Assembly: GCF_002954265.1 (NCBI RefSeq) | Contig: NZ_PPSL01000003.1 | Location: 248,001 to 312,000, forward strand | Length of the DNA stretch: 64,000 nucleotides | From: Flavipsychrobacter stenotrophus | GTDB taxonomy: Bacteria > Bacteroidota > Bacteroidia > Chitinophagales > Chitinophagaceae | Reading direction: 5' to 3' | Part shown: positions 56,526 through 64,000 of the stretch, piece by piece | How the letters are laid out: the number at the start of each line of letters is the position of its first letter | How positions within the stretch are numbered: the stretch's first letter is position 1 | Notes under the pieces: generated by a model | The model's database searches: none | What the model was told of the DNA's origin: nothing | What the model saw: the letters and a program-made list of their open reading frames with translations, nothing else | Position numbers and translations under genes: made by a program

Positions 56526-57155
56526 ATGAAATATGAATTACAAAATCTCATTCAAGGAAAGGGCGGTACTGGCAAAGGAGATCTTATCCAACAAATCGCC
56601 GCTAACCTTAGAACAGGCAAAGGAGCAGGTACAGGAAATGAAAAAGAAGAGTACACAAAACAACAAGAAGAAAAGAGCCTGATCGCTTATATTGATGAAA
56701 AAGCGCTTTGGTATACAGGAATTATTAGTGAATATACCCAGATAGGCGAGGGCGCAGAGCAAAAGGTCTACTACGATGCACGAAAAGGGACTGTTATAAA
56801 AACAAACGACTCGATTTTCTACAAATACTGGGAAGATTATTTTCACAGCCTTATTGTACATAACTATTTATTTAGCGATACAGCCTACAAGTTTTTAGGC
56901 TTCAGATTGGTTGACGAAAACTTATTTGCTGTTGTAGAGCAATCGCATATTATTAAGACTGAAGATGTTGATCTGAATGATGTGCAGGATTTTCTTGAAA
57001 CTAATGGTTTCAGGAACACCAGAAGAAACGATTACTATAACGATGACTTAGGTATTATTCTAGAAGATCTTCATGATGAAAACGTAATTAGTTCCTCCAA
57101 CATGCTATTCTTTGTGGATACAGTATTTTATCTTACTGATAAATTTTACGAATAG
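56526..57155 (+). CDS. Putative polyvalent-protein-type protein kinase
   Basis: 209 residues. GEGAEQKVYYDARKGTVIKTND (about 74-95) holds the nucleotide-binding strands and Lys (K92). DYFHSLIVHNYLFSDTAYKFLGF and DVQDFLETNGFRNTRRNDYYN are hallmark blocks of the kinase family first described in polyvalent proteins of phages and conjugative elements. LGIILEDLHDENV (H183, D184, N186) is the catalytic loop and FFVDTV (D198) the metal-binding Asp, so the enzyme looks intact. The first 50 residues are low in order, with Gly/Lys repeats. Here the kinase stands alone rather than inside a polyvalent protein. It is A+T rich, suggesting transfer. The target is unknown; a host- or phage-directed role is inference. 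Confidence 0.75.
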   Translation: MKYELQNLIQGKGGTGKGDLIQQIAANLRTGKGAGTGNEKEEYTKQQEEKSLIAYIDEKALWYTGIISEYTQIGEGAEQKVYYDARKGTVIKTNDSIFYKYWEDYFHSLIVHNYLFSDTAYKFLGFRLVDENLFAVVEQSHIIKTEDVDLNDVQDFLETNGFRNTRRNDYYNDDLGIILEDLHDENVISSSNMLFFVDTVFYLTDKFYE

Positions 57156-57166
57156 TAGGTCACTTC

Positions 57167-59005
57167 TCAGCCCAACATCCCTTCCAACATTTCCTTTTTG
57201 ATCATCACAAACACTTTTCTCCCACCTGGGGTGTACTCTGGTTGGGTGCAGGCGAAGAGTTCGTCTATCAATGCGCGCTGGCCTTCGGCCTGCATAATGG
57301 CGTGTTTGTTGCGGCTGAGGCGGCGGGCCATATGGGCGAGCAGCAGTTCGGTGCGCTTGCTCACAGCATCCGGGGCTTCGTGTTTCAGGTGTTCTATTAC
57401 CTCATCTATCACATTCTTTTCCTCTCCGGTAGGCATGCCGCTTGGAAGGCCTTGCACTACAAAGGTGTGCTGACCAAATGGTGCAATATCAAACCCTATA
57501 CGGGCAAGATCGGGGAGTACCTCATTGAGTAAAAGTGCATCTTGCGGTGGCAGTTCGTAAGACGAAGGGAACAATACCTGCTGCGATGGCGCGGCCTGAT
57601 CATTCCACTGTTCCAGAAGTCGCTCGTACCAAATGCGTTCCTGTGCTCTGCGAATGTGTATCAACATCAATCCGCTTTTTACAGTTGTTACCAGCATATC
57701 GCCATGTACCAGCAGCATATTACTGGTGTCCTCAGCTTCGTTGTTGCCGGCATACATGCTGCCTTGAGATGGAATAGTGTGTGATTGTTGTTCGCCGGGA
57801 GCGGAAGGCATGGGTGTCTGCGCTATTTCGTACAGGCTCTTCCATGCCTTTAAACTGTCTTTGCGCTCTACCACATGGGCCTGGTGGCTGTCCGTAAATA
57901 CATTATATAAATAGCCCTTCTGGGTTTCTTCTCTCTTAATTTCAGTTGCAGGTATCTGTACCGCAGACATCTGCTGTATCTCGGAGTTCAATGAGAAGTC
58001 GAGCGACGGAGCAATATTATACCTGGCCAATGCATGCTTTACGGCAGCATTGAGGTAGGCATACATCATCTGGTCGTCTTCAAACTTTACTTCCTGCTTG
58101 GTAGGGTGTACGTTCACATCTACACGGGCAGGATCGACTTCAAGGAACAATACATAGAATGGGAAAGATTCTTTTTCTATCAAGCCTTCATAAGCCTTTA
58201 CTACCGCATGGTGCAGGTATGCATTGCGTATAAACCGGTTGTTGATGAAGAAGAACTGCATGCCACGGGTGCGGGTAGCAGCATCAGGCTTGCCTATAAA
58301 GCCTTGTATGTTTAGTAGTTCGGTATTTTCTTCTACGGGGACCAACTTCTTTTCGTAAGTATTGCCCAGCAGACCTACTACACGTTGTTTGAGGCTGCCA
58401 ATGGTAAGGTGAAACTGTTCTGTGCCATTATTGATCAAACGGAAACCTATGCCGGGGTAGGCCAGTGCCACACGGGTAAACTCATCGAGTATATGGCGGA
58501 ATTCCGTGGAAGGACTCTTCAAAAAATGCCTGCGGGCAGGTACATTGAAGAACAGGTTCTTTACGCTTATGTTCGTACCCACATTCATGGCACAGGCTTC
58601 CTGCAGCTTTACTTCTGTGCCCTCTATCAATATACGGCTTCCCACTTCACTGCCCGCTTGTCTGGTCTTCAGTTCAACCTGCGTTACCGCCGCTATTGAT
58701 GCCAGCGCCTCGCCTCTGAAACCCATTGTGCGGATCTTGAACAGATCATCTATGCTGCGGATCTTGGAGGTGGCATGGCGCTCAAAGCTCATGCGGGCAT
58801 CGGTAGGGCTCATACCCTTGCCGTTATCAATAACTTGTATCAGTTCCTTACCCGAATCTTTGATGATCAGCTGTATCTCCGTTGCACCTGCATCTATGGC
58901 ATTCTCCAGCAATTCCTTCACTGCCGATGCCGGGCGCTGTATCACCTCACCCGCTGCTATCTGGTTGGCTATATGATCTGATAATAACTGGATAATATCC
59001 GGCAC
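57167..59005 (-). CDS. mutL: DNA mismatch repair protein MutL
   Basis: 612 residues from GTG 59005. The frame is open to TTG 59071, but MutL begins (M)PDIIQLLxDxIANQIAAGEVIQRP, and a TACCTTTG box lies between the two. GHKL ATPase motifs: ELLENAIDAG, DNGKGM, RHATSKI and GFRGEALASI. MutL couples MutS mismatch recognition to downstream repair. In the C-terminal dimerisation domain the endonuclease motif DQHA-x2-E-x4-E is degenerate: LIHIRRAQERIWYE keeps the Glu residues but lacks the Asp and His. No CPHGRP-type motif is seen near the end, so DNA nicking by this protein is doubtful. Convergent with the kinase gene, 11 bp apart. Confidence 0.95.
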   Translation of the reverse strand: MPDIIQLLSDHIANQIAAGEVIQRPASAVKELLENAIDAGATEIQLIIKDSGKELIQVIDNGKGMSPTDARMSFERHATSKIRSIDDLFKIRTMGFRGEALASIAAVTQVELKTRQAGSEVGSRILIEGTEVKLQEACAMNVGTNISVKNLFFNVPARRHFLKSPSTEFRHILDEFTRVALAYPGIGFRLINNGTEQFHLTIGSLKQRVVGLLGNTYEKKLVPVEENTELLNIQGFIGKPDAATRTRGMQFFFINNRFIRNAYLHHAVVKAYEGLIEKESFPFYVLFLEVDPARVDVNVHPTKQEVKFEDDQMMYAYLNAAVKHALARYNIAPSLDFSLNSEIQQMSAVQIPATEIKREETQKGYLYNVFTDSHQAHVVERKDSLKAWKSLYEIAQTPMPSAPGEQQSHTIPSQGSMYAGNNEAEDTSNMLLVHGDMLVTTVKSGLMLIHIRRAQERIWYERLLEQWNDQAAPSQQVLFPSSYELPPQDALLLNEVLPDLARIGFDIAPFGQHTFVVQGLPSGMPTGEEKNVIDEVIEHLKHEAPDAVSKRTELLLAHMARRLSRNKHAIMQAEGQRALIDELFACTQPEYTPGGRKVFVMIKKEMLEGMLG

Positions 59006-59028
59006 GGTACTACTGATTTTTTGTGGCG

Positions 59029-59036
59029 CAAAGGTA
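59029..59036 (-). promoter_or_regulatory. -7 box TACCTTTG of mutL
   Basis: Exact TAnnTTTG match, 23 bases before GTG 59005. It excludes the upstream TTG as start. Confidence 0.55.
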
Positions 59037-59114
59037 AGAATTATTAATGGCTGAATGGCGTGATGAAGCAATGGCCCTGTGTAAGTTTAGATGAGGGTGA
59101 AATTGGCAAACACC

Positions 59115-59744
59115 TTACTTCAAACTCTTAAACACCGTTTCCTCAATGGTCATACCTTTTTCCAGGTATATGGTTTGTATGCCAAGTTCTTTGGCGGTGG
59201 CTATATGTTGGGGGCTGTCGTCAATGAACAGCGTATGCTCGGGTTTGAAGCTGCATTCCTCCAGTATCCTTTCAAATATCTCTCTGTTGGGCTTGCGCAT
59301 GCCTACGCGGTGAGAGAAGTACACGCGATCGAAGAATACCCCTATGTTAGGTATACCCCTGTCGCTCATCAGTATTTTATTGAAGCTTTCTTCGTGTATC
59401 TCGTTGGTGTTACTTAGCAAGACGAGGTCGTAGTACAGCCTTAATTGCTGCAATAACTGCAACCGTCTTACAGGGAAATCCAGCAACATAGCATTCCATG
59501 CATGGAGGATCTGTTCTCGGGTTAGGAGCACTGATGATATTTTTTGCAGGGCTTCCACAAATTCATCTGTGCCTATTTTGCCAATTTCCAGGTGGTCAAA
59601 AAGTTCAGTTTGCCCCAGTTGTGCGTACAGTTCACCAAAATTGGTAATGCCGGCATCAACAAAAACCTGTTCGGTAAGGTTATAGTCAATATTGAGCAAT
59701 ACCCCGCCCAGGTCGAAAATGATGTGTTTGATGCCCTTGATCAC
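59115..59744 (-). CDS. HAD-superfamily phosphatase (YihX-like)
   Basis: 209 residues from GTG 59744. HAD motif I is IIFDLGGVLLNID (D11; the second Asp of DxD is replaced by Gly, as in E. coli YihX, which is an active alpha-glucose-1-phosphatase). Motif II is LLSNTNE, motif III GMRKPN and motif IV FIDDSPQHI. The helical cap between I and II is of the C1 type. The substrate is probably a sugar phosphate or similar small phosphoester (inference). It follows dapA by 41 bp with no terminator between, so it is probably the third gene of an accA-dapA-HAD transcript. Confidence 0.9.
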   Translation of the reverse strand: MIKGIKHIIFDLGGVLLNIDYNLTEQVFVDAGITNFGELYAQLGQTELFDHLEIGKIGTDEFVEALQKISSVLLTREQILHAWNAMLLDFPVRRLQLLQQLRLYYDLVLLSNTNEIHEESFNKILMSDRGIPNIGVFFDRVYFSHRVGMRKPNREIFERILEECSFKPEHTLFIDDSPQHIATAKELGIQTIYLEKGMTIEETVFKSLK

Positions 59745-59785
59745 GGTAATAGTTGGTTATTTTATATTCTGCTGACGCCTTGTGT

Positions 59786-60673
59786 CTACAGATGAGCTGT
59801 TGTTTTCATGAATGCTTCCAGCTTTTCGCCGGTTCCTTCACTTACAGGTACAAGCGGCAGTCGCAGCACGTTTTCACAAATGCCTGCTTTGCTAAGCGCG
59901 AACTTTACACCAGCCGGATTACCTTCAAGAAATAACAAGTCTATTCCGGTCAATAGTTTATAGTGTATTTTCCTTGCCCTGTCAAACTTATTGATCATGG
60001 TAAGGTTTACCATTTCTGTAAAGTCTGCCGCGCAGCAGTTAGCTACTACCGATATAACACCATCCATACCCAGTGCCATTTGCGCCAGTACAAGATTGTC
60101 GTCTCCTGAGAGAATGAGGAAATGTTCGGGTGCATTTTGTATCAGTTCCATGCACTGCACCATATTGCCCGATGCCTCTTTAATGCCAATGATGTTCTTA
60201 CATTCATTAGCCAGACGGATAACAGTTGCCGGCAACATATTAGCGCCGGCACGGCCCGGAACATTATATAGAATAATAGGCTTGTTAGTAGCGTTGGCAA
60301 TAGCCTTAAAGTGCTGGAAAATACCTTCTTGTGTAGGTTTATTGTAATAAGGAACTACGCTGAGTATAGCGGCTACATTGCGCAGGTCGGCTGTTTCCAG
60401 CTGGTTAATTATTTCCTGTGTATTGCTGCCGCCTATGCCGCAAACCACGGGTACACGGTCATCGGCATACCTGATAATAGCAGCCAGTATTTCTTGTTTT
60501 TCAGCTGTCGAGAGCGTTGGCGTTTCCGCCGTAGTGCCCAGGGCAACCAGAAAATCAACCCCCCCTTTAATGACACTGTTCACAAGATTTTCCAATGCTG
60601 GAAAGTCTACACTCCCATCTTTCTGGAATGGCGTTACCAATGCAACCCCTGTTCCCTTGAGTTTTTTAGTCAT
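59786..60673 (-). CDS. dapA: 4-hydroxy-tetrahydrodipicolinate synthase
   Basis: 295 residues, the standard length. It condenses pyruvate with aspartate semialdehyde in the diaminopimelate/lysine pathway, in the cytosol. Active-site residues are all visible: T47-T48 in ALGTTAE, Y136 in ILYNVPGR with R141, and the Schiff-base lysine K165 in IGIKEASG. The substrate-entry tyrosine is in VVPYYNKPTQEG. It lies 43 bp downstream of accA on the same strand. Confidence 0.97.
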   Translation of the reverse strand: MTKKLKGTGVALVTPFQKDGSVDFPALENLVNSVIKGGVDFLVALGTTAETPTLSTAEKQEILAAIIRYADDRVPVVCGIGGSNTQEIINQLETADLRNVAAILSVVPYYNKPTQEGIFQHFKAIANATNKPIILYNVPGRAGANMLPATVIRLANECKNIIGIKEASGNMVQCMELIQNAPEHFLILSGDDNLVLAQMALGMDGVISVVANCCAADFTEMVNLTMINKFDRARKIHYKLLTGIDLLFLEGNPAGVKFALSKAGICENVLRLPLVPVSEGTGEKLEAFMKTTAHL

Positions 60674-60716
60674 TTTACGATGTTTTTAAGATAGGGTGCA
60701 GAGTAGCTGCGGGTTA

Positions 60717-61670
60717 TTATACTTCGTCAAAGAAGCCCATTTTCGAGAACTTTTCTATCCTGCCGTTGATCCTTTCGTCAGGTGTAAGTTTCGAGAGCTC
60801 ATTGATCGATTCAATAAGGTATTCTTTAAGTGTTTCTGCCATCAGTTCCGGGTTGGCATGCGCGCCACCCAGTGGTTCAGGCACTACATCATCTACAAGG
60901 CCGAAACCGCTCATGTCTATAGATGTAAGTTTCAGTTGTTCTGCTGCTTTTTCTTTGAAATTCCAGCTGCGCCAGAGTATCGAAGAGCAAGATTCAGGTG
61001 AGATAACGGTATACCACGTGTTTTCCAGCATGGTCACTTTATCACCTACACCTATACCCAACGCACCGCCCGATGCACCTTCGCCAATGATGATGCAGAT
61101 AACGGGCACCTTCATATTCACCATCTCAAACAGATTGCGGGCAATAGCTTCTGCCTGTCCGCGCTCTTCTGCTTCAAGACCGGGAAATGCACCCGGGGTA
61201 TCTATAAAAGTAATGATGGGGCGGTTGAATTTTTCAGCCAGCTTCATCAGTCTGAGTGCCTTGCGGTAGCCTTCGGGGTTAGCCATACCAAAATTGCGCA
61301 TCTGCCTCATCTTGGTATTGATACCTTTCTGCTGGCCCATTACCATTACGGGGTGTCCGTTAAGCTCAGCCATGCCGGCTACCATTGCTTTATCATCCTT
61401 CACCTGGCGATCGCCATAAAGCTCAGTGAAGTTGGTAAATATCTTCTCTATATAATATAAAGTATAAGGCCTTTCTGGGTGGCGACTTACCTGTACACGC
61501 TGCCATGGTGTAAGGTTGCTATATATATCAGTACGGGCCTTCTCTACAGCCGTCTCCATTTCCTTGATACTACCGGAAACATCTACCTGGTTCTTAACAG
61601 AAAGTTCTTTTAGCTTACTTATCTGAGTATATAGGTCTTCAATTGGCTTTTCGAAATCAAGGAATTGCAT
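60717..61670 (-). CDS. accA: Acetyl-CoA carboxylase carboxyltransferase subunit alpha
   Basis: 317 residues, typical length. It forms the carboxyltransferase with AccD and transfers the carboxyl group from biotin to acetyl-CoA, giving malonyl-CoA for fatty-acid synthesis. Family blocks: [19 protein letters not shown] at the start, [71 protein letters not shown] and the oxyanion loop [17 protein letters not shown], then EXCSSILWR. First gene of a probable accA-dapA-HAD operon with a TACTTTTG box 18 bases upstream. Confidence 0.97.
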   Translation of the reverse strand: MQFLDFEKPIEDLYTQISKLKELSVKNQVDVSGSIKEMETAVEKARTDIYSNLTPWQRVQVSRHPERPYTLYYIEKIFTNFTELYGDRQVKDDKAMVAGMAELNGHPVMVMGQQKGINTKMRQMRNFGMANPEGYRKALRLMKLAEKFNRPIITFIDTPGAFPGLEAEERGQAEAIARNLFEMVNMKVPVICIIIGEGASGGALGIGVGDKVTMLENTWYTVISPESCSSILWRSWNFKEKAAEQLKLTSIDMSGFGLVDDVVPEPLGGAHANPELMAETLKEYLIESINELSKLTPDERINGRIEKFSKMGFFDEV

Positions 61671-61688
61671 AAATAAATATTAGTAGTG

Positions 61689-61696
61689 CAAAAGTA
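61689..61696 (-). promoter_or_regulatory. -7 box TACTTTTG of accA
   Basis: Exact TAnnTTTG match, 18 bases before ATG 61670. Confidence 0.55.
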
Positions 61697-62041
61697 AAGG
61701 TTTCTTGGGAACGTTGATGAAATTAACTACACTAAGTTAGGCAGTTATTTTTCTTTTATGCCAGGTGCAAAATTTGAGAACGGCGTAGCCCCAATTGAGG
61801 CCAAAATTCATTGACCGCTCAATAATAGTAGACTATTTATCCCTAAAGCATTTGGGATTGTAACGCAGCAGGAATGATAAAGAGCAACTTAATGGGTGTA
61901 ATTAATTTTATTATCGTTCCCCTATAAAGGTGTGAATAGTATTATTTACTATAATTTAGAATAGAGATATTTTGCTGAGTTATAAATGCAATAAAATAGA
62001 ACCTGCTTCATCTGCCTGACTGTTAAGCGGGCTTGCTACAT

Positions 62042-62049
62042 TAACTTTG
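62042..62049 (+). promoter_or_regulatory. -7 box TAACTTTG of the 301-residue barrel gene
   Basis: Exact TAnnTTTG match, 17 bases before ATG 62067. Confidence 0.55.
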
Positions 62050-62066
62050 CCTTACAAATATAGAAT

Positions 62067-62972
62067 ATGAAGAAACTATTATTACTATGTACAGCTACTT
62101 TGGCATTGCAATCTATTAGCTATGCACAACAATTGTATACCCGTATTGGCTTGGGTTATGCAATACCACAGGCGGGGCAAACTATGGATGGTACTGCAAC
62201 TCCCTATAATGGATCAGCGGTAAATTCATCTCCGGCAGGCAACACAACGTATAGTTTGAAAAATATGTCTTTTGGGGCTGGTGTTCATGGCGATCTGGGA
62301 TTCGGGTACATGTTCAATAAACATGTTGGTATTGATGTGTCGCTCGATTTCCTTCTTTCTGCCAAACAATATACAGGTACAATAGGCAATGTATTGGTAG
62401 ATAGTGTGCCATCTAACGTTAACATGAACCAAAAGGGAAAATGTACTTTATTTATCCCTGCATTGGTGTTACAGTCTGATGGGGAGAAGATGAATCTTTA
62501 TACAAGAGTAGGTATCGCGTTGCCTTTGCGTAGCCGAGTTACGTGGGATGAGGTGTACGTAAACCTACCGGGAACAGGAGCGACAGAAGTTGTTGACTTT
62601 ACCTGGGAAATTAAAAACAAACTATCGTTGGGGTTGACCGCAGCTGTAGGCGCAAAATTCGCGGTAAATAATAAAATGAAATTTTGGTGTGAAATGGGCT
62701 TCCTCTCTTTTGCTCCATATGCCAAAGAGGCTAATCTTACAGAGGTAAGTGTAAACGGGCAAGGAGGCTATTTAAACCAGATATCTTCGGCCCAGCGGGT
62801 GATTACGTATAGCACCGCGTTTACCGGCAGAACAAATGACTTTTTTCACCAACCGGCCTATTCGCAGCCATTCAGTAACTTTTCTATTAATGCAGGTCTG
62901 AGTTTCGATCTCCAAAATAATGGCAGGGGCAGGCAGAGAGGCAAGAATGATGTGAAGTCGAGAAGAAGATAG
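62067..62972 (+). CDS. Outer-membrane beta-barrel protein
   Basis: 301 residues. A signal peptide ends ISYAQ. The mature part has barrel-like strands: LYTRIGLGYAIPQAG, FGAGVHGDLGFGYMFNKHVGIDVSLDFLLSAK, LYTRVGIALPL, LGLTAAVGAKFAVNNKMKFWCEMGFLSF and INAGLSFDL near the end. The last residues are strongly basic (GRGRQRGKNDVKSRRR), which is unusual after a barrel's last strand. No plug or OmpA domain. Transport function unknown. Ends at a strong terminator. Confidence 0.85.
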   Translation: MKKLLLLCTATLALQSISYAQQLYTRIGLGYAIPQAGQTMDGTATPYNGSAVNSSPAGNTTYSLKNMSFGAGVHGDLGFGYMFNKHVGIDVSLDFLLSAKQYTGTIGNVLVDSVPSNVNMNQKGKCTLFIPALVLQSDGEKMNLYTRVGIALPLRSRVTWDEVYVNLPGTGATEVVDFTWEIKNKLSLGLTAAVGAKFAVNNKMKFWCEMGFLSFAPYAKEANLTEVSVNGQGGYLNQISSAQRVITYSTAFTGRTNDFFHQPAYSQPFSNFSINAGLSFDLQNNGRGRQRGKNDVKSRRR

Positions 62973-62996
62973 AATTGCAGATTTTCCGACAAAGCA

Positions 62997-63040
62997 GAGG
63001 GCGCTGATAATTTTATCAGCGCCCTCTTATATTTTAATTA
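62997..63040. terminator. Bidirectional terminator between convergent genes
   Basis: GAGGGCGCTGATAA / TTATCAGCGCCCTC, a 14-bp perfect stem with a 2-base loop, followed by a T/A-rich stretch. It lies between the barrel stop (62972) and the DUF4293 stop (63050). Confidence 0.92.
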
Positions 63041-63049
63041 TTTTCTATC

Positions 63050-63475
63050 TTATCGTAGTCTGTCCATTGATTTTACCAGCTTGTCATCTTTGCGAATACC
63101 GGCCATAGCCAGTATGATAAATATAAATGCAACAACCGGAAGCGCGGCACCTATCCAATAAGTACCATCTATAGCATTAGCCGGAACGAGGTTACCCACT
63201 TTTGCCAACATCATACTCAAGAATGTAGTAATGCTCAACAGAGATACCCCGCACATAGCCATTTGTTGCTTGCGCTTACGGAACATGAATATAGCAACAA
63301 GGGGCAGCAGAGTGATAACTATAGCTACAAGAAATGCCGGAAAAAAAGTATTCAGCCTGAGCTCATGCCATACTGTATCGCCGGCCTCGTGCCACCTGTA
63401 AAAAGGGACGATGAACAATAGCGCATTGAGCAAAGCGGCAATGAATAAAAACAGAGATTGTTTACGTTGTATCAT
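63050..63475 (-). CDS. DUF4293 membrane protein
   Basis: 141 residues from ATG 63475 (the frame also opens at TTG 63481). It begins MIQRKQSLFLFIAALLNALLF and ends KSMDRLR, both conserved in DUF4293. Four transmembrane helices lie at about 8-27, 45-65, 75-95 and 107-127. A Bacteroidota-specific inner-membrane family of unknown function. It lies 28 bp after serS on the same strand, so probably co-transcribed. Confidence 0.88.
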   Translation of the reverse strand: MIQRKQSLFLFIAALLNALLFIVPFYRWHEAGDTVWHELRLNTFFPAFLVAIVITLLPLVAIFMFRKRKQQMAMCGVSLLSITTFLSMMLAKVGNLVPANAIDGTYWIGAALPVVAFIFIILAMAGIRKDDKLVKSMDRLR

Positions 63476-63503
63476 ATACAATGATTGAAATAAGTTAAGT
63501 GGA

Positions 63504-64000
63504 TTAGCTGATCATGTCTTTGCCGAAGTAAGGTTGTAGCGCCGTAGGTATTTTTATACCCTCAGCTGTCTGGTTATTCTCTAAAAGACATGCCATGATA
63601 CGTGGCAAGGCCAGTGAGCTGCCATTTAAAGTATGCACCAACTGTGTTTTGCCATCAGCGCCCTTATAACGGATCTTCATACGGTTGGCCTGGAATACTT
63701 CAAAGTTAGATACAGAACTCACTTCCAGCCAGCGTTCCTGCGCGGCACTATATACCTCAAAATCGTACGTAAGTGCAGAAGTAAAGCTCATATCGCCACC
63801 ACAAAGACGGAGAATGCGATAAGGCAATTCCAGGCTTTGCAGCAATTTTTCAACGTGATTTACCATGCCTTCCAGCAGGTCATAGCTTTCGTTAGGGCGC
63901 GATAGCTGCACTATCTCCACTTTGTCAAACTGGTGTACACGGTTCAGTCCGCGTACATCCTTACCATAAGAACCAGCTTCGCGGCGGAAGCACGGAGAAT
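63504..64000 (-). CDS. serS: Seryl-tRNA synthetase, C-terminal part (5' end outside window)
   Basis: 165 complete codons up to the stop at 63504; the frame continues past the window edge, so the N-terminal coiled-coil arm is missing. Class II motif 2 is visible as [23 protein letters not shown], then KVEIV. Motif 3 is [20 protein letters not shown], where the usual GTA is [24 protein letters not shown] is the SerRS-specific SSNFxDFQARR-like block. It charges tRNA-Ser with serine in the cytosol. DUF4293 follows. Confidence 0.96.
   Translation of the reverse strand, partial: SPCFRREAGSYGKDVRGLNRVHQFDKVEIVQLSRPNESYDLLEGMVNHVEKLLQSLELPYRILRLCGGDMSFTSALTYDFEVYSAAQERWLEVSSVSNFEVFQANRMKIRYKGADGKTQLVHTLNGSSLALPRIMACLLENNQTAEGIKIPTALQPYFGKDMIS

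Larger units (their letters stand above)
61671..62066. other. Intergenic region between divergent genes
   Basis: 396 bases, A+T rich. It holds the accA -7 box near one end and the barrel-gene -7 box near the other. The middle has no ORF or strong hairpin. Confidence 0.5.

Noticed and set aside
56553-56600. GKGGTGKGD near the start of the kinase as a Walker A motif
   Set aside because: The spacing does not fit GxxxxGK(S/T) in a beta-loop-helix context, and the kinase motifs explain nucleotide binding. It is probably a flexible Gly/Lys segment.

Overview
This window is chromosomal DNA of a Bacteroidota bacterium, most likely a member of the Chitinophagales (inference). The evidence is several very large secreted proteins that end in type IX secretion system (T9SS) sorting domains: type A, with a PNPA-like start and a GVY-like end, and type B, with an AFTPNG...RWG...W(D)G pattern. 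Further evidence is a GldM-like protein, lineage families (DUF5723, DUF4293, LruC, choice-of-anchor L and Q) and promoters of the TAnnTTTG (-7) type. There is one tRNA (Asp, GTC). I see no rRNA, CRISPR array, prophage, intact insertion sequence or replication origin.

Layout. 1-5402: a truncated SBBP-propeller protein and a 1111-residue T9SS protein with three copies of an unassigned module. 5868-9112: an orphan SocA/Panacea-type antitoxin gene, tRNA-Asp, an orphan GldM paralogue and a small secreted protein. 9219-11756: a secreted phospholipase-D-fold protein with Fn3 domains. 11877-14037: an A+T-rich pair, a DUF262 protein and a HEPN-type RNase with a translation-factor-like barrel at its C-terminus, followed by about 1.3 kb of decayed and hairpin-rich sequence. 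15319-27067: a choice-of-anchor L adhesin, a multi-spanning patatin-like phospholipase, a LruC lipoprotein and a beta-helix adhesin. 27163-34692: a GNAT enzyme, a DUF5723 outer-membrane protein, a TPR protein, an atypical SDR, three tandem secreted TonB-C-terminal-domain proteins and a BIG2 lipoprotein. 34856-36708: GT2 and AraC-type genes. 37389-45968: a 2497-residue FG-GAP/Ig T9SS protein with an outer-membrane barrel gene 30 bp behind it. 46123-51006: a GT4 enzyme and an L-type lectin adhesin. 51305-64000: mainly housekeeping (ArfB, ferredoxin-reductase-like enzyme, a GT-C-like membrane protein, MgtE, MutL, HAD, DapA, AccA, an outer-membrane barrel, DUF4293, SerS), interrupted by a polyvalent-protein-type kinase.

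How it fits together. Six complete proteins with sorting domains, plus one truncated relative, would be exported by a T9SS whose core genes are not here and would form surface adhesins or enzymes. The DUF262-HEPN pair, the Panacea-domain gene and the polyvalent kinase look like scattered accessory genes of the defence or toxin-antitoxin kind.

The observations I rate highest are: the HEPN RNase fused to an EF-Tu-domain-2-like barrel and translationally coupled to DUF262; a C-terminal domain shared by MgtE and the unrelated membrane protein encoded next to it; an orphan GldM paralogue without an obvious transmembrane glutamate; and several genes whose -7 box lies only 4-6 nt before the start codon, suggesting leaderless transcripts.
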